This document shows positions 9,393 through 19,517 of a stretch of DNA of 64,000 nt, in pieces. The DNA is taken from assembly GCF_022899355.1 (NCBI RefSeq), contig NZ_JALJCK010000011.1:173456-237455 (forward strand), read 5' to 3'. The stretch comes from Shinella yambaruensis. GTDB taxonomy: Bacteria > Pseudomonadota > Alphaproteobacteria > Rhizobiales > Rhizobiaceae. The translations under genes were made by a program, and so were the position numbers. Every line of letters starts with the position of its first letter. Within the stretch, counting starts at the first letter, position 1. The notes beneath the pieces are model-generated. The model worked only from the letters and a program-made list of their open reading frames with translations, did no database searches and was not told where the DNA came from.

Positions 9393-11093
9393 ATGACGAA
9401 GATTGTCGATGATCCCGAAACCTTTGCCTCGGCGGCGCTGGCGGGTTTCTCTCGGGTCTACGGACGTTACGTGCGGCTGGTGAAGGGTGGTGTGGTGCGC
9501 GCCGCCGCGGTGCCGCGCGGAAAGGTTTCGGTCATCGTCGGCGGCGGATCCGGACATTATCCCGCCTTTGCCGGCTATGTCGGGCCGGGCATGGCGGACG
9601 CGGCCGTGGCGGGTGAGATCTTCGCCTCGCCCTCGACGGCAGCGGTCGCCCGGGTTTGCCGCAAGGCGGACTTTGGCGGCGGCATCCTGCTCGGCTTCGG
9701 CAATTATGCCGGCGATGTGCTCAATTTCGGCGTTGCGGCAGAGCGGTTGAGGGCGGAAGGCATCGACGTGCGCATCGTCGCCGTGACGGACGACGTGGCG
9801 AGCGCGCCGGCGGATAGGCACCTGCAAAGGCGCGGCATCGCCGGCGATTTCCTCGTCTTCAAGGTGGCCGGCGCGGCGGCGGAGGCGGGGCTGTCCCTCG
9901 ACGAGGTCGAGCGCGTGACGCGGCTCGCCAATGCGCGCACCTTCTCGTTCGGCGTCGCCTTCGGCGGCTGCACGCTGCCGGGTGCGACGGCGCCGCTCTT
10001 CACCGTGCCCAAGGGCATGATGGCGCTCGGCCTCGGCATCCATGGCGAGCCCGGCATCCGCGATACGCAGATCGTTCCGGCGGGCGACCTTGCAACGCTG
10101 CTGGTGGATACGGTGCTCGCCGAGCGTCCGGCCGGCGCGCGCCGCGCCGCCGTGCTGCTCAACGGCCTCGGCGCCACCAAGTATGAGGAACTGTTCGTGC
10201 TCTGGGGCGCGGTCGAGGGGCGGCTTGCGGCGGCCGGGGTCGATCTTGTCGCGCCCGAGGCCGGCGAATATGTCACCAGCCTCGACATGCAGGGCTGCTC
10301 GCTGACGGTGATGTGGCTCGACGAGGAACTGGAGCGCTTTTGGCTTGCGCCCTGCGATACGCCGGTCTTCCGACGCGGCGAGGGTTTTCAAACGCAGCCC
10401 GCCGCACTCGTGGAGGATGCCGCGGACGAGGCGCCGGCCGTCGGCCCGGCTTCCGGCGCCTCGCGCGAGAGTGCCCGCTGCCTTGCCGGCATTCTCGACG
10501 CCATGGTTTCGGCGCTGGAGGAGGCGGAGGCCGAACTCGGCCGGATCGATGCCTTTGCCGGCGATGGAGACCATGGCCAGGGCATGCGGCGCGGCGCGGC
10601 CGCCGCGCGGGACGCCATGCATCAGGCCATGGCGCGCGGCGCCGGTGCGAAAACAGCGCTGGCCGTCGCCGGTGATGCCTGGGCGGATCGGGCCGGCGGA
10701 ACCTCCGGTGCGATCTGGGGCCTGCTGCTGCGGTCGTGGAGTTCCGCCTTCTCCGACGAGAAGGCCTTGCTGGAGGCCGATATCGTGCGGGGCGCGCGCC
10801 TGGCGCTCGATGACGTGATGCGTCTTGGCGGGGCGAAACCGGGCGACAAGACCCTCGTCGATGCCTTCGTACCCTTCGTCGCGGCGCTCGAAACGGCGAG
10901 GGCGGACGGCTTGTCCCTGAAGGACGCCTGGCGGAAGGCGAGCGTCACCTGCGAAGAGGCGGCCCAGGCCACCGCGCCGCTCTCGCCGCGGCTCGGCCGG
11001 GCGCGTCCGCTTGCCGAGCGCAGCATCGGTCATCCGGATGCCGGCGCCGTCTCGCTGGCCCTGGTCGCAAGGACGATCGCCAGCCGGCTTTGA
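9393..11093 (+). CDS. Fused DhaK-DhaL kinase, probable erythrulose (or dihydroxyacetone) kinase
   Basis: An ATP-dependent ketose kinase of 566 residues. The DhaK part (about 1-330) has GGGSGHYPAF (residues 50-59) and GLGIHGEPG with His217, the residue that binds the ketone covalently in dihydroxyacetone kinases. The DhaL part (about 370-566) carries GDGDHGQGM, the Mg-ATP aspartate motif, and GGTSGAIWG. Fused ATP-dependent forms act on dihydroxyacetone or, in some bacteria (LerK and DerK of mycobacteria), on erythrulose. Next to erythritol genes an erythrulose role is attractive but unproven. The ATG at 9393 follows GGGGAGGACC. A good terminator follows at 11157. Confidence 0.82.
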   Translation: MTKIVDDPETFASAALAGFSRVYGRYVRLVKGGVVRAAAVPRGKVSVIVGGGSGHYPAFAGYVGPGMADAAVAGEIFASPSTAAVARVCRKADFGGGILLGFGNYAGDVLNFGVAAERLRAEGIDVRIVAVTDDVASAPADRHLQRRGIAGDFLVFKVAGAAAEAGLSLDEVERVTRLANARTFSFGVAFGGCTLPGATAPLFTVPKGMMALGLGIHGEPGIRDTQIVPAGDLATLLVDTVLAERPAGARRAAVLLNGLGATKYEELFVLWGAVEGRLAAAGVDLVAPEAGEYVTSLDMQGCSLTVMWLDEELERFWLAPCDTPVFRRGEGFQTQPAALVEDAADEAPAVGPASGASRESARCLAGILDAMVSALEEAEAELGRIDAFAGDGDHGQGMRRGAAAARDAMHQAMARGAGAKTALAVAGDAWADRAGGTSGAIWGLLLRSWSSAFSDEKALLEADIVRGARLALDDVMRLGGAKPGDKTLVDAFVPFVAALETARADGLSLKDAWRKASVTCEEAAQATAPLSPRLGRARPLAERSIGHPDAGAVSLALVARTIASRL

Positions 11094-11156
11094 CGGGTTT
11101 CATCGCACGTCCTTTCCTTAAGGGGGCGCGATATCAACATTCCTGCTGTGACATTG

Positions 11157-11187
11157 AGCCGAACGGCGCGTGCGTTCGGCTTTTTTC
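11157..11187 (+). terminator. Rho-independent terminator of the erythritol transporter/kinase block
   Basis: AGCCGAACG (11157-11165) pairs with CGTTCGGCT (11173-11181) around a 7-base loop and runs into a T tract TTTTTCG. It is the strongest classical terminator in the first 12 kb and marks the boundary with the apiose operon. Confidence 0.85.
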
Positions 11188-11309
11188 GTTTGTCGTTCCG
11201 GCAGCGAAGTCTCTGTATTTTCAATAGTATGCCTTGGCCGGTTCGACGTAGCGTCGAAGTGATGCCGTGTTATGTTCGTCGTGATATCACATATTCTAAG
11301 AGATAATCA

Positions 11310-11338
11310 TTGACATATTATACCAGTTCGGAAATATA
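11310..11338 (+). promoter_or_regulatory. apnO operon promoter with embedded putative GntR operator
   Basis: A -35 box TTGACA (11310-11315) is separated by 17 bases from AATATA (11333-11338). The spacer holds ATTATACCAGTT (11317-11328), found again at 20321-20332 in the gntR-oiaX promoter region. Read on the other strand it is AACTGGTATAAT; TGGTAT-type half-sites are known for FadR-subfamily GntR proteins such as UxuR, and GGTATA for NanR. A repressor bound in the spacer would block the promoter. The link to the GntR gene at 19518 is inference. Confidence 0.6.
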
Positions 11339-11417
11339 GGCCTGCGCCGGGTGCCCGGCGGAGGAAATTTCGGCCGGGCGACATGGAATCCGGCTGCCGC
11401 ATTCAGGGAGGTCTTCG

Positions 11418-12245
11418 ATGACATCGATCGCGCTGTTCGGTGCCGGTGGCAAAATGGGCTATCGGCTTGCCAAGAATCTCAAGGGCTCGCGCTTCGATGT
11501 CCGCCACATCGAGGTGAGCGACGCCGGCCGGGCGCGGCTTGCCGACGATCTCGGCCTTTCCTGCGTTTCCGCCGATGAGGGCCTCGAAGGCGCCGACGTC
11601 GTCATCCTCGCGGTTCCCGATACGGCGATCGGCAAGGTCGCGGCCGGCATCGTCGACAAGCTGAAGCCGGGCACGATGGTCGTCGTGCTCGATGCGGCCG
11701 CGCCCTTCGCCGGCCACCTGCCGGAGCGCGCGGACCTCACCTATTTCGTTACGCATCCCTGCCATCCGCCGATCTTCAACGACGAGACGGACCCGGCCGC
11801 CAAGCGCGACTTCTTCGGCGGCATCGCTGCCAAGCAGCACATCGTGTCCGCGCTGATGCAGGGACCGGAAGAGACCTATGCGCTCGGCGAGGAGATCGCC
11901 AAGGTCATCTGGGCGCCGGTCATGCGCTCGCACCGTGTCACCGTCGAGCAGATGGCGCTGCTGGAGCCCGGCCTTTCCGAAACGGTCTGCGCCTCGCTGC
12001 TCGTCGTGATGCGCGAGGCGATGGACGAGTGCGTCCGGCGCGGCGTCGCCAAGGAGGCCGCCCGCGACTTCCTGCTCGGCCACATGAACGTGCTCGGCGC
12101 GGTCATCTTCGAAGAAACGCCCGGCGTCTTCTCCGACGCCTGCAACAAGGCGATCGAGTTCGGCAAGCCCGTGCTGATGAAGGACGACTGGAAGCGCGTC
12201 TTCGAGCCTGCGGAAATCGCGGCCAGCATCCGGCGCATCACCTGA
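11418..12245 (+). CDS. apnO: D-apionate oxidoisomerase ApnO
   Basis: NAD-dependent enzyme (275 residues) that converts D-apionate to 3-oxo-isoapionate, the middle step of D-apiose catabolism. The N-terminal Rossmann motif is ALFGAGGKMG (residues 5-14), in a protein that looks like a 6-phosphogluconate or hydroxyacid dehydrogenase. A YFVTHPCHPPIFND segment (about 110-123) is characteristic of this subfamily. The function follows from context: the other enzymes of the pathway (apsD, apnL, oiaX, oiaK) lie within 11 kb. The start follows AGGGAGGTCTTCG. It is the first gene of the operon and lies directly behind the putative GntR-controlled promoter. A generic oxidoreductase is the alternative if the context is ignored. 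Confidence 0.85.
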   Translation: MTSIALFGAGGKMGYRLAKNLKGSRFDVRHIEVSDAGRARLADDLGLSCVSADEGLEGADVVILAVPDTAIGKVAAGIVDKLKPGTMVVVLDAAAPFAGHLPERADLTYFVTHPCHPPIFNDETDPAAKRDFFGGIAAKQHIVSALMQGPEETYALGEEIAKVIWAPVMRSHRVTVEQMALLEPGLSETVCASLLVVMREAMDECVRRGVAKEAARDFLLGHMNVLGAVIFEETPGVFSDACNKAIEFGKPVLMKDDWKRVFEPAEIAASIRRIT

Positions 12246-12271
12246 TGCCCGGCGGGTTCGCCCGCCGATGA

Positions 12272-13291
<1,020 letters not shown>

Positions 13292-13306
13292 TCCTCCCCG
13301 CGAGGG

Positions 13307-13340
13307 TGCGAGGCGGGGTGCGGTCCCGCCTCGCATTTCT
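13307..13340 (+). terminator. Intercistronic hairpin after the apiose-type binding-protein gene
   Basis: TGCGAGGCGGG (13307-13317) pairs with CCCGCCTCGCA (13325-13335) around a 7-base loop, followed by TTTCT. It lies inside the operon before the DUF2291 gene, so it is probably a leaky terminator or a 3'-end stabiliser that raises binding-protein mRNA relative to the downstream genes. Confidence 0.65.
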
Positions 13341-13360
13341 GTTCATGACGGAGAATGCGA

Positions 13361-13999
13361 ATGCTGAGGTTTCAGGCTGCCTTTCCGGTCCTGCTTGCTG
13401 GCGCGCTGGCGCTCGGCGGCTGCAAATTCGTCAAGACCGAGGACGAGCGGAAGCAGGCGGCGGCCGGCGCCTTCAATCCGGACAAGCTGGTCGCCGATAT
13501 CTGGGACACCAGGGTCGTGCCCTATATCGAGGAGCGCGCCGGCCCGTTCCAGGAGGTTTCCGCCCTTGCGGCGAGCGATCTGAATGCCGCGGCTGAAAAA
13601 TACGGCCACAAGGAAAAGCAGGGCAACGCGCCCTGGACCTTTGCGGCGAGGATCGACGGCGTGATCGTCGCCGAGGAGACGAAGTCGCGCGCGGCCTATG
13701 TCGACGTGGATGTTAACGGCGACAGGCAAGCGGATGTGCGTGTCTCGATCGGCCCGGCCATTCGCGGCACGGCGATCCGCGACAGCCTGAAATTCGTGAA
13801 TTTCAACGAGTTCAAGAACCAGATCGAATGGGCTCAGTACGGCAAGTCGTTCAACACCCATGTCAACGGCCTGCTTTTGGAAAAGCTGCCGCGGGAAAAC
13901 CTGACGGGCAGGACGATCAAGGCGACCGGCGCCTATCCGCTGCCGGCCAAGGGCCAGTTGCCGCAATTCGTGCCCGTCACGATCACCGTCGGGGGCTGA
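13361..13999 (+). CDS. DUF2291 lipoprotein of the apiose transporter operon
   Basis: A predicted lipoprotein of 212 residues: a short hydrophobic signal ends in LGGC with Cys21 as the lipidation site, and the rest is periplasmic. The segment FNEFKNQIEWAQYG (about residues 150-163) matches the same region of the DUF2291 protein at 3956, and both sit in front of an RbsA-like ATPase gene. Function is unknown; co-occurrence suggests an accessory of the transporter. The ATG at 13361 is preferred over 13355 because GGAG at 13349 is then well spaced. The ATPase gene starts one base after its stop. Confidence 0.78.
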   Translation: MLRFQAAFPVLLAGALALGGCKFVKTEDERKQAAAGAFNPDKLVADIWDTRVVPYIEERAGPFQEVSALAASDLNAAAEKYGHKEKQGNAPWTFAARIDGVIVAEETKSRAAYVDVDVNGDRQADVRVSIGPAIRGTAIRDSLKFVNFNEFKNQIEWAQYGKSFNTHVNGLLLEKLPRENLTGRTIKATGAYPLPAKGQLPQFVPVTITVGG

Positions 14000-14000
14000 G

Positions 14001-15545
14001 ATGAGTGGCATCGACGACGGCGACGTCATTCTGGAACTCAAGGATATCACCAAGGCCTATTCCGGCATCGTGGCGCTGAAGAAGGCGGACCTGAAGCTGC
14101 GGCGCGGCGCGGTCAACGTGCTCGTCGGCGAGAACGGCGCCGGCAAGTCGACGATGATGCGTATCATCGCCGGCGTGGAGCGGCCGACGCTCGGCGAAAT
14201 CTGGATGGACGGCGAGCGCATCCATTTGAACAGCCCCGCCGACGCGGTGCGCCACGGCATCGGCATCGTCTTCCAGGAACTGAACCTGTTCGGCAACCTC
14301 TCCGTTGCCGAGAACATCTTTGCGACGCGTGAGATCACAAGAGGCCTTCGCGGCATCGACCACAAGGCGCAGGTGGAGAAGGCCAACGAGTTCCTGAACC
14401 GTCTCGAAGCCGGCATTTCCGCCGATACGCTGGCGGAAGACCTGCCGATCGGCCAGCAGCAGCTCGTCGAGATCGCGCGCGCCGTCTCGCTCGACACGCG
14501 CATCCTCATCATGGACGAACCGACCTCGGCGCTCAGCGCGGCGGAGGTCGATGTGCTCTTCCGCGTCATCGCCGACCTGAAGGCGCGCGGCGTCGCCATC
14601 GTCTATATCTCGCACCGGCTGGAGGAGCTGATGCGCATCGGCGACTACATCACCGTCCTGAAGGACGGCCAGATCACCGGCCATGCCATGGTCAAGGATA
14701 TCGATACACGCTGGATCGTGCGCTCGATGATCGGCTCGGACGCCAAGGATTTCGCGAAACAGGTCGATCACGAGCCCGGCGCGGAAGTGTTTCGCACGGA
14801 AGAGATCTGCCTGCCGCGCGCGCAGGGCGGCTATGCGGTCGACCATGTCTCGATCGGCGTGCGCAAGGGCGAGATCCTCGGCATCTACGGCCTGATGGGC
14901 GCAGGGCGTTCGGAACTCTTCGAATGCATCATGGGCCGGCATGAGCACTATACGGGAAAGATCTTCATCGAAGGCGAGGAGCTGAAGGGGCGCGACACGA
15001 CCCGGCGCATCCGCGAGGGCCTGGCGCTGATCCCGGAGGATCGCCAGCGCGAGGGCCTGGTGCAGTCCATGTCGATTGCCGACAACCTGTCCATGGCAAG
15101 CCTCGGCCAGTTCCTGAAGGGCGGATTCCATATCGACCTGAAGCTGGAGAAGACGGCGATCCTGGAGGCGATCCGCAGCCTTTCGATCAAGGCGAAGAAC
15201 CCGGAATTCGACGTCACCTCCATGTCCGGCGGCAACCAGCAGAAGGTCGTCATCGGCAAGGCGCTGATGACCGGGCCGAAGGTGCTTTTGATGGACGAGC
15301 CGAGCCGCGGCATCGATGTCGGGGCCAAGGCGGACGTCTTCCGCACCATGCGGCGGCTGGCGGGCGAGGGGCTCGCGATCCTCTTTTCCACCTCCGACCT
15401 CGAGGAGGTCATGGCGCTCTCCGACCGCATCGCCGTCATGAGCAACGGCCGCCTCGTGACGGTGGTGGACCGCAGGAACGCCACCGAGGACATGATCGTC
15501 TCGGCCTCCGCGGAGGGACATAAAACCAGAAGGATGCATGCGTGA
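14001..15545 (+). CDS. Sugar ABC transporter ATPase, RbsA-like double domain (apiose locus)
   Basis: A 514-residue ATPase energising the transporter of this operon. Domain one has Walker A GENGAGKSTMM (about residues 45-55), a relaxed signature with GQQQLVEIARAV and ILIMDEPTSALS. Domain two has GLMGAGRSELFE, LSGG-type signature MSGGNQQKVVIGK and LLMDEPSRGID. The layout is the normal asymmetric RbsA pattern, and the protein parallels the ATPase at 4603 along its length. It begins one base after the DUF2291 stop. Its own TGA overlaps the next ATG by one base (TGATG), so the permease is translationally coupled. Confidence 0.88.
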   Translation: MSGIDDGDVILELKDITKAYSGIVALKKADLKLRRGAVNVLVGENGAGKSTMMRIIAGVERPTLGEIWMDGERIHLNSPADAVRHGIGIVFQELNLFGNLSVAENIFATREITRGLRGIDHKAQVEKANEFLNRLEAGISADTLAEDLPIGQQQLVEIARAVSLDTRILIMDEPTSALSAAEVDVLFRVIADLKARGVAIVYISHRLEELMRIGDYITVLKDGQITGHAMVKDIDTRWIVRSMIGSDAKDFAKQVDHEPGAEVFRTEEICLPRAQGGYAVDHVSIGVRKGEILGIYGLMGAGRSELFECIMGRHEHYTGKIFIEGEELKGRDTTRRIREGLALIPEDRQREGLVQSMSIADNLSMASLGQFLKGGFHIDLKLEKTAILEAIRSLSIKAKNPEFDVTSMSGGNQQKVVIGKALMTGPKVLLMDEPSRGIDVGAKADVFRTMRRLAGEGLAILFSTSDLEEVMALSDRIAVMSNGRLVTVVDRRNATEDMIVSASAEGHKTRRMHA

Positions 15546-16612
15546 TGACGACAGCAACGCACACTGCCGCCGCCGGCAACCATCTCTCGACAGGCGCGGC
15601 CCTGCTCACGATCATGAAGCTGAGGACCTTCATCGCGCTCTTCGCGGTGATCATCTTCTTCTCGATCTTCGCGCCGAATTTCCTCTCGACCGCGAACATG
15701 ATCCTGATGTCGAAGCACGCCACGCAGAACGCCTTCCTCGCCATCGGCATGACCTTCGTCATCATCACCGGCGGCATCGACCTTTCGGTCGGCTCGATCG
15801 TCGGCCTCTGCGGCATGATCGCCGGCGGGCTCATCATGTACGGCGTGGCGCTGCCGCTCGGCTACACGGTCTATTTCAACGTGGTCGAGGTGGCGATCAT
15901 CGTCATGGCCGTCGGCATCCTGATCGGCGCGGTCAACGGCCTGCTCATCACCCGGCTCAACGTCGCACCCTTCATCGCCACGCTCGGCACGCTCTATGTG
16001 GCGCGCGGCATGGCGCTGCTCTATTCCGATGGCCAGACCCTGCCCAATCTCACCGGGCGCGAAGACCTCGGCAACCAGGGTTTTTCCTATCTCGGCTCCG
16101 GTTCGATCCTCGGCCTGCCGGTCTCCGTGTGGATACTGATCGTCGTCGCATTGGGCGCTGCCTATTTCGCCCGCTTCGTGCCGCTCGGCCGGCACATCTT
16201 CGCGGTGGGCGGCAACGAGCGCGCCTCGCGCATGTCCGGCATCCGCGTCAACCGCGTGAAGATGTTCGTCTACATGTTCTCCGGCTTCTGTGCGGCAATC
16301 GTCGGCCTCATCATCTCCTCGGAACTGATGGCCTCGCACCCGGCGACCGGCACCAATCTCGAGCTGAACGCCATTGCGGCGGCCGTTCTCGGTGGTACAT
16401 CCATGTCGGGCGGGCGCGGCACGATCGGTGGGACGATCATCGGCGCCTTCGTGATCGGCATTCTTTCCGACGGGTTGGTGATGATGGGGGTCAGTTCCTT
16501 CTGGCAGATGGTGATCAAGGGGCTCGTGATCATCGTGGCCGTCGTGGTCGACCAGGCGCAGCGCCGGCTGCAGCAGCGCGTCACCCTGATGCAGATGGCG
16601 AAGGCGGGCTGA
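15545..16612 (+). CDS. Sugar ABC transporter permease, RbsC-like (apiose locus)
   Basis: A 355-residue integral membrane protein with roughly eight to ten hydrophobic segments. It has the family motif TGGIDLSVGS (around residue 80) and GGTSMSGGRGT near the C-terminus. With the ATPase at 14001 and the binding protein at 12350 it completes an importer, probably for D-apiose. The start could also be the GTG at 15542; the ATG at 15545 is chosen because it overlaps the preceding stop as TGATG. The gene ends two bases before apsD, so import and first oxidation are made from one transcript. Confidence 0.87.
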   Translation: MTTATHTAAAGNHLSTGAALLTIMKLRTFIALFAVIIFFSIFAPNFLSTANMILMSKHATQNAFLAIGMTFVIITGGIDLSVGSIVGLCGMIAGGLIMYGVALPLGYTVYFNVVEVAIIVMAVGILIGAVNGLLITRLNVAPFIATLGTLYVARGMALLYSDGQTLPNLTGREDLGNQGFSYLGSGSILGLPVSVWILIVVALGAAYFARFVPLGRHIFAVGGNERASRMSGIRVNRVKMFVYMFSGFCAAIVGLIISSELMASHPATGTNLELNAIAAAVLGGTSMSGGRGTIGGTIIGAFVIGILSDGLVMMGVSSFWQMVIKGLVIIVAVVVDQAQRRLQQRVTLMQMAKAG

Positions 16613-16614
16613 GC

Positions 16615-17649
16615 ATGAGGAAATTGAAGGGCGCGCTGATCGGCTGCGGCTTCTTCGCCGTCAACCAGATGCATGGCTGGCGGGACCTGCCGGAGGTGGA
16701 GATGGTGGCGATCTGCGACCGTGATCCGGAGCGGCTCAGCATCGTCGGCGACGAATTCGCCGTCGACAGGCGCTACCAGTCGGCGGAGGCGATGTTTTTC
16801 GATGGCGGCTTCGATTTCGTCGACATCGCCACCACGGTCGGCAGCCATCGCGCGCTGGTGGAACTTGCCGTGCGGCACAAGGTTCCGGCGATCTGCCAGA
16901 AACCCTTCGCGCCGACGCTGGAGGATGCCAAGGCCATGGTCGCCGCCGCCGAGGTGGCCGGCATACCCTTGATGATCCATGAGAACTTCCGCTGGCAGAC
17001 GCCGATCCTCGCCGTCAAGGCGGTGCTCGACAGCGGCGCGATCGGCGAACCTTTCTGGGGCCGCGTCTCCTTCCGCTCAGGCTTCGACGTCTTCTCCGGC
17101 CAGCCCTATCTCGCCAGGGGCAAGCGCTTCATCATCGAAGATCTCGGCATCCATTCGCTCGACATCGCCCGCTTCCTCTTCGGCGATGCCAGCCGCATGA
17201 CGGCCCGCACGCGCCGCATCAACCCCGACATCGCCGGCGAGGACGTGGCGACGATGCTGCTCGACCATGACAGCGGCGTCACCTCGATCGTCGATGTCAG
17301 CTATGCGACGAAGCTGCCGGAAGAGCCGTTTCCGGAGACTTTCGTCGAGATCGACGCCAGCAGGGGCACGCTGCGGCTCGGCAAGGACTACAGGCTCACG
17401 GTCCACGGGCCCGATGGCACGCGCGAAAACCGCGTTGCGCCGACCCTGCTGCCCTGGGCTTCGCGGCCCTGGCACAACATTCAGGAAAGCGTGGCGCTGA
17501 TCCAGAAACACTGGGTCGAGCGTCTGGCTGCGGGCCGCGAACCGGACACGTCCGGCCGCGACAACCTCAAGACCTTCGCGCTGGTGGAGGCGGCCTATCT
17601 CAGCGCCGAACGCGGCGAGACGGTCGATCTCGGGGACCTACTGGGATGA
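16615..17649 (+). CDS. apsD: D-apiose dehydrogenase ApsD (Gfo/Idh/MocA family)
   Basis: NAD(P)-dependent enzyme of 344 residues that would oxidise D-apiose to D-apionolactone. The N-terminal Rossmann segment is ALIGCGFFAVNQMHGW (about residues 6-21). The family EKP-like motif appears as CQKPFAPT near residue 100, and the substrate-binding domain contains EDLGIHSLDIARFLFG with the conserved histidine. Many Gfo/Idh/MocA proteins act on other sugars; the call rests on the neighbouring lactonase, oxidoisomerase, kinase and RuBisCO-like genes. It begins two bases after the permease stop and overlaps apnL by ATGA. Confidence 0.85.
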   Translation: MRKLKGALIGCGFFAVNQMHGWRDLPEVEMVAICDRDPERLSIVGDEFAVDRRYQSAEAMFFDGGFDFVDIATTVGSHRALVELAVRHKVPAICQKPFAPTLEDAKAMVAAAEVAGIPLMIHENFRWQTPILAVKAVLDSGAIGEPFWGRVSFRSGFDVFSGQPYLARGKRFIIEDLGIHSLDIARFLFGDASRMTARTRRINPDIAGEDVATMLLDHDSGVTSIVDVSYATKLPEEPFPETFVEIDASRGTLRLGKDYRLTVHGPDGTRENRVAPTLLPWASRPWHNIQESVALIQKHWVERLAAGREPDTSGRDNLKTFALVEAAYLSAERGETVDLGDLLG

Positions 17650-19514
17650 GCGAGGACCTGCTCCGGCTTTACGGCACAAGCGAGAAGGAGCCGGAAAGCC
17701 GGACGCTCATGGCGGGTGATCTGCACGTGGAGCTTCAGGACGGCAACCTGCGCACCCTGCGGTTTCGCGGCCATGAAGTGCTGCGCGCCATTGCCTTCCT
17801 CGTGCGCGACAAGGATTGGGGCACCTGCGGTGCCGCCATCGCCAACCTCGCGGTGGAGGAGACGGCGGCTGGCTTCTCCGTTCGCTACGATGCCCGCTTC
17901 AGGGCCCCGTCCGGCGCCAATCTCGACTGCGCCATCTCGATTGCCGGCAGCGCCGAGGGCGTGACCCTTTCCGCCGATTGCGTCAGCGATGCCGATTTCG
18001 AGACTGCCCGTGCCGGCTTCGTCGTGCTGCATCCGGTCGTCGGCGTTGCGGGCGAGCCGGTCGAAATCCGCCATGGCGACGGCAGCATCGAGCGGGCCTT
18101 GTGGCCCGACCGGATCGAGCCCTGGCAGCCCTTCAAGGAGATCGCCGCCATCACCCATCGCGTCGCGCCCGGCATTGCGGCGACGACGGAATTTTCCGGC
18201 AATGTCTTCGAGATGGAGGACCAGCGCAACTGGACCGACGGCTCCTATAAGACCTATGTACGGCCGCTGGCCCTGCCTTGGCCCTATCGCGTGCCGAAGA
18301 ACGAACCGTTCAGCCAGCGGATTTCCGTCGTGATCGAGGCGGACGCCGACGCCGCGCCCGCGGCCGGCGCCGCGGATGCCGTCTCGCTGCGGCTGGCGCC
18401 GACGCCGCGCCGGTTTCCCGAGATCGGCGTCGGGCTCAGGCCGGAATGCCTTGCCGGGGAACGGGCTGCGCTTGATGTCCTGAAGATGGTGGGTGCACGG
18501 CACCTGATCGCCCATTTCGATCCTGCCGCCGGCCATGGCATCGACGCGTTGACCGGTTATGCGGAGATCGCCGCGCGGTCCGGCCTCAAGGTGACGCTGG
18601 AACTTGCCGTGCCATGCCAGCAGCCGCTCGATGAGGAGATGGCGGACATTGCGGCACTTGTCGGTAAGTCTGGGCTGAGACTCGACACGCTGTTCGTCTG
18701 CCCCGCGGTGGACCGGCAATCGACGCCGCCCGGCAGCACCTGGCCGGAATGCCCGCCGCTGGAGGCGGTCTATGCCGCGGCGCGGGCGGCCTTTCCGGGC
18801 GTGCGGCTCGGCGGCGGCATGATGAGTTATTTCACCGAGCTCAACCGCAAGCGCGTGCCGGACGAATTGCTGGACTATATCAGCCATTGCACCAATCCGA
18901 TCGTGCATGCGGCCGATGATCTTTCCGTCATGCAGACCTTCGAGGCGTTGCGCTTCGTCACACGTTCGGTGCGCGCGCTCTATGGCGACAGGCCTTACCG
19001 CATCGGCCCCTCGACGATCGCCATGCGGCAGAATCCCTATGGCAGCGCGACGAAGGACAATCCGGCGGGCGGCCGCATTCCCATGGCCAATGCGGACCCC
19101 CGCCACAACGGGGCATTCGGTGCGGCCTGGACGCTGGCCTATGCCGCGACAGTCGCTCCGGCCGGGCCGGAGGTGCTGACGCTGTCGACGCTGGCAGGAC
19201 CGTTCGGGCTCGTGGCGGGCGAGGGGGAGGCGACACCCAGAGGGGGGCTTCGGCCGCTCGCGCATGTGCTGGCGCGGCTCGGCAGCCTCTCGGGCGCGGT
19301 GCTGGTCGCCGTCGAGACGTCCCGTCCGGATGCGGTGCTGGGCCTTGCCACGACGGACAGGCTGCTGCTGGCGAACATCACGCGGGACATGCAGGCGGTT
19401 GTTCTCCCCGCATTGCCGCGCAAGGTGTCGCTGATCGGCGGCGATGGCGCCGAGCTGCCGGCGGCCGAAAGGATCGGCCTGCCGCCCTATGGTGCGGTCG
19501 AGGTCGTGCTCTGA
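17646..19514 (+). CDS. apnL: D-apionate lactonase ApnL
   Basis: A large cytoplasmic protein (622 residues) predicted to hydrolyse D-apionolactone to D-apionate. It has no signal peptide. The N-terminal half resembles a beta-sandwich and the C-terminal half a TIM-barrel-like fold, giving it the look of a glycoside hydrolase although its role is lactone opening. Recognition comes from length, the motif RNWTDGSYKTYVRPL (about residue 198), and strict linkage with apsD, whose gene it overlaps by 4 bases. It ends 3 bases from the convergent gntR. Apart from ApnL, I know no other family with this architecture in such a cluster. Confidence 0.82.
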   Translation: MSEDLLRLYGTSEKEPESRTLMAGDLHVELQDGNLRTLRFRGHEVLRAIAFLVRDKDWGTCGAAIANLAVEETAAGFSVRYDARFRAPSGANLDCAISIAGSAEGVTLSADCVSDADFETARAGFVVLHPVVGVAGEPVEIRHGDGSIERALWPDRIEPWQPFKEIAAITHRVAPGIAATTEFSGNVFEMEDQRNWTDGSYKTYVRPLALPWPYRVPKNEPFSQRISVVIEADADAAPAAGAADAVSLRLAPTPRRFPEIGVGLRPECLAGERAALDVLKMVGARHLIAHFDPAAGHGIDALTGYAEIAARSGLKVTLELAVPCQQPLDEEMADIAALVGKSGLRLDTLFVCPAVDRQSTPPGSTWPECPPLEAVYAAARAAFPGVRLGGGMMSYFTELNRKRVPDELLDYISHCTNPIVHAADDLSVMQTFEALRFVTRSVRALYGDRPYRIGPSTIAMRQNPYGSATKDNPAGGRIPMANADPRHNGAFGAAWTLAYAATVAPAGPEVLTLSTLAGPFGLVAGEGEATPRGGLRPLAHVLARLGSLSGAVLVAVETSRPDAVLGLATTDRLLLANITRDMQAVVLPALPRKVSLIGGDGAELPAAERIGLPPYGAVEVVL

Positions 19515-19517
19515 GCC

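Larger units (their letters stand above)
11094..11417. other. Intergenic region between the DhaKL gene and apnO
   Basis: These 324 bases hold the terminator at 11157-11187, then an AT-rich promoter patch (about 11270-11340) with the apiose-locus motif at 11317, then the untranslated leader of apnO ending in the AGGGAGG ribosome site at 11405-11411. I see no gene. Confidence 0.6.

Noticed and set aside
15538..17649. Apparent 703-residue fusion ending in the ApsD protein
   Set aside because: The upstream part is the shadow of the permease gene; ApsD has a proper start at 16615, two bases after the permease stop.
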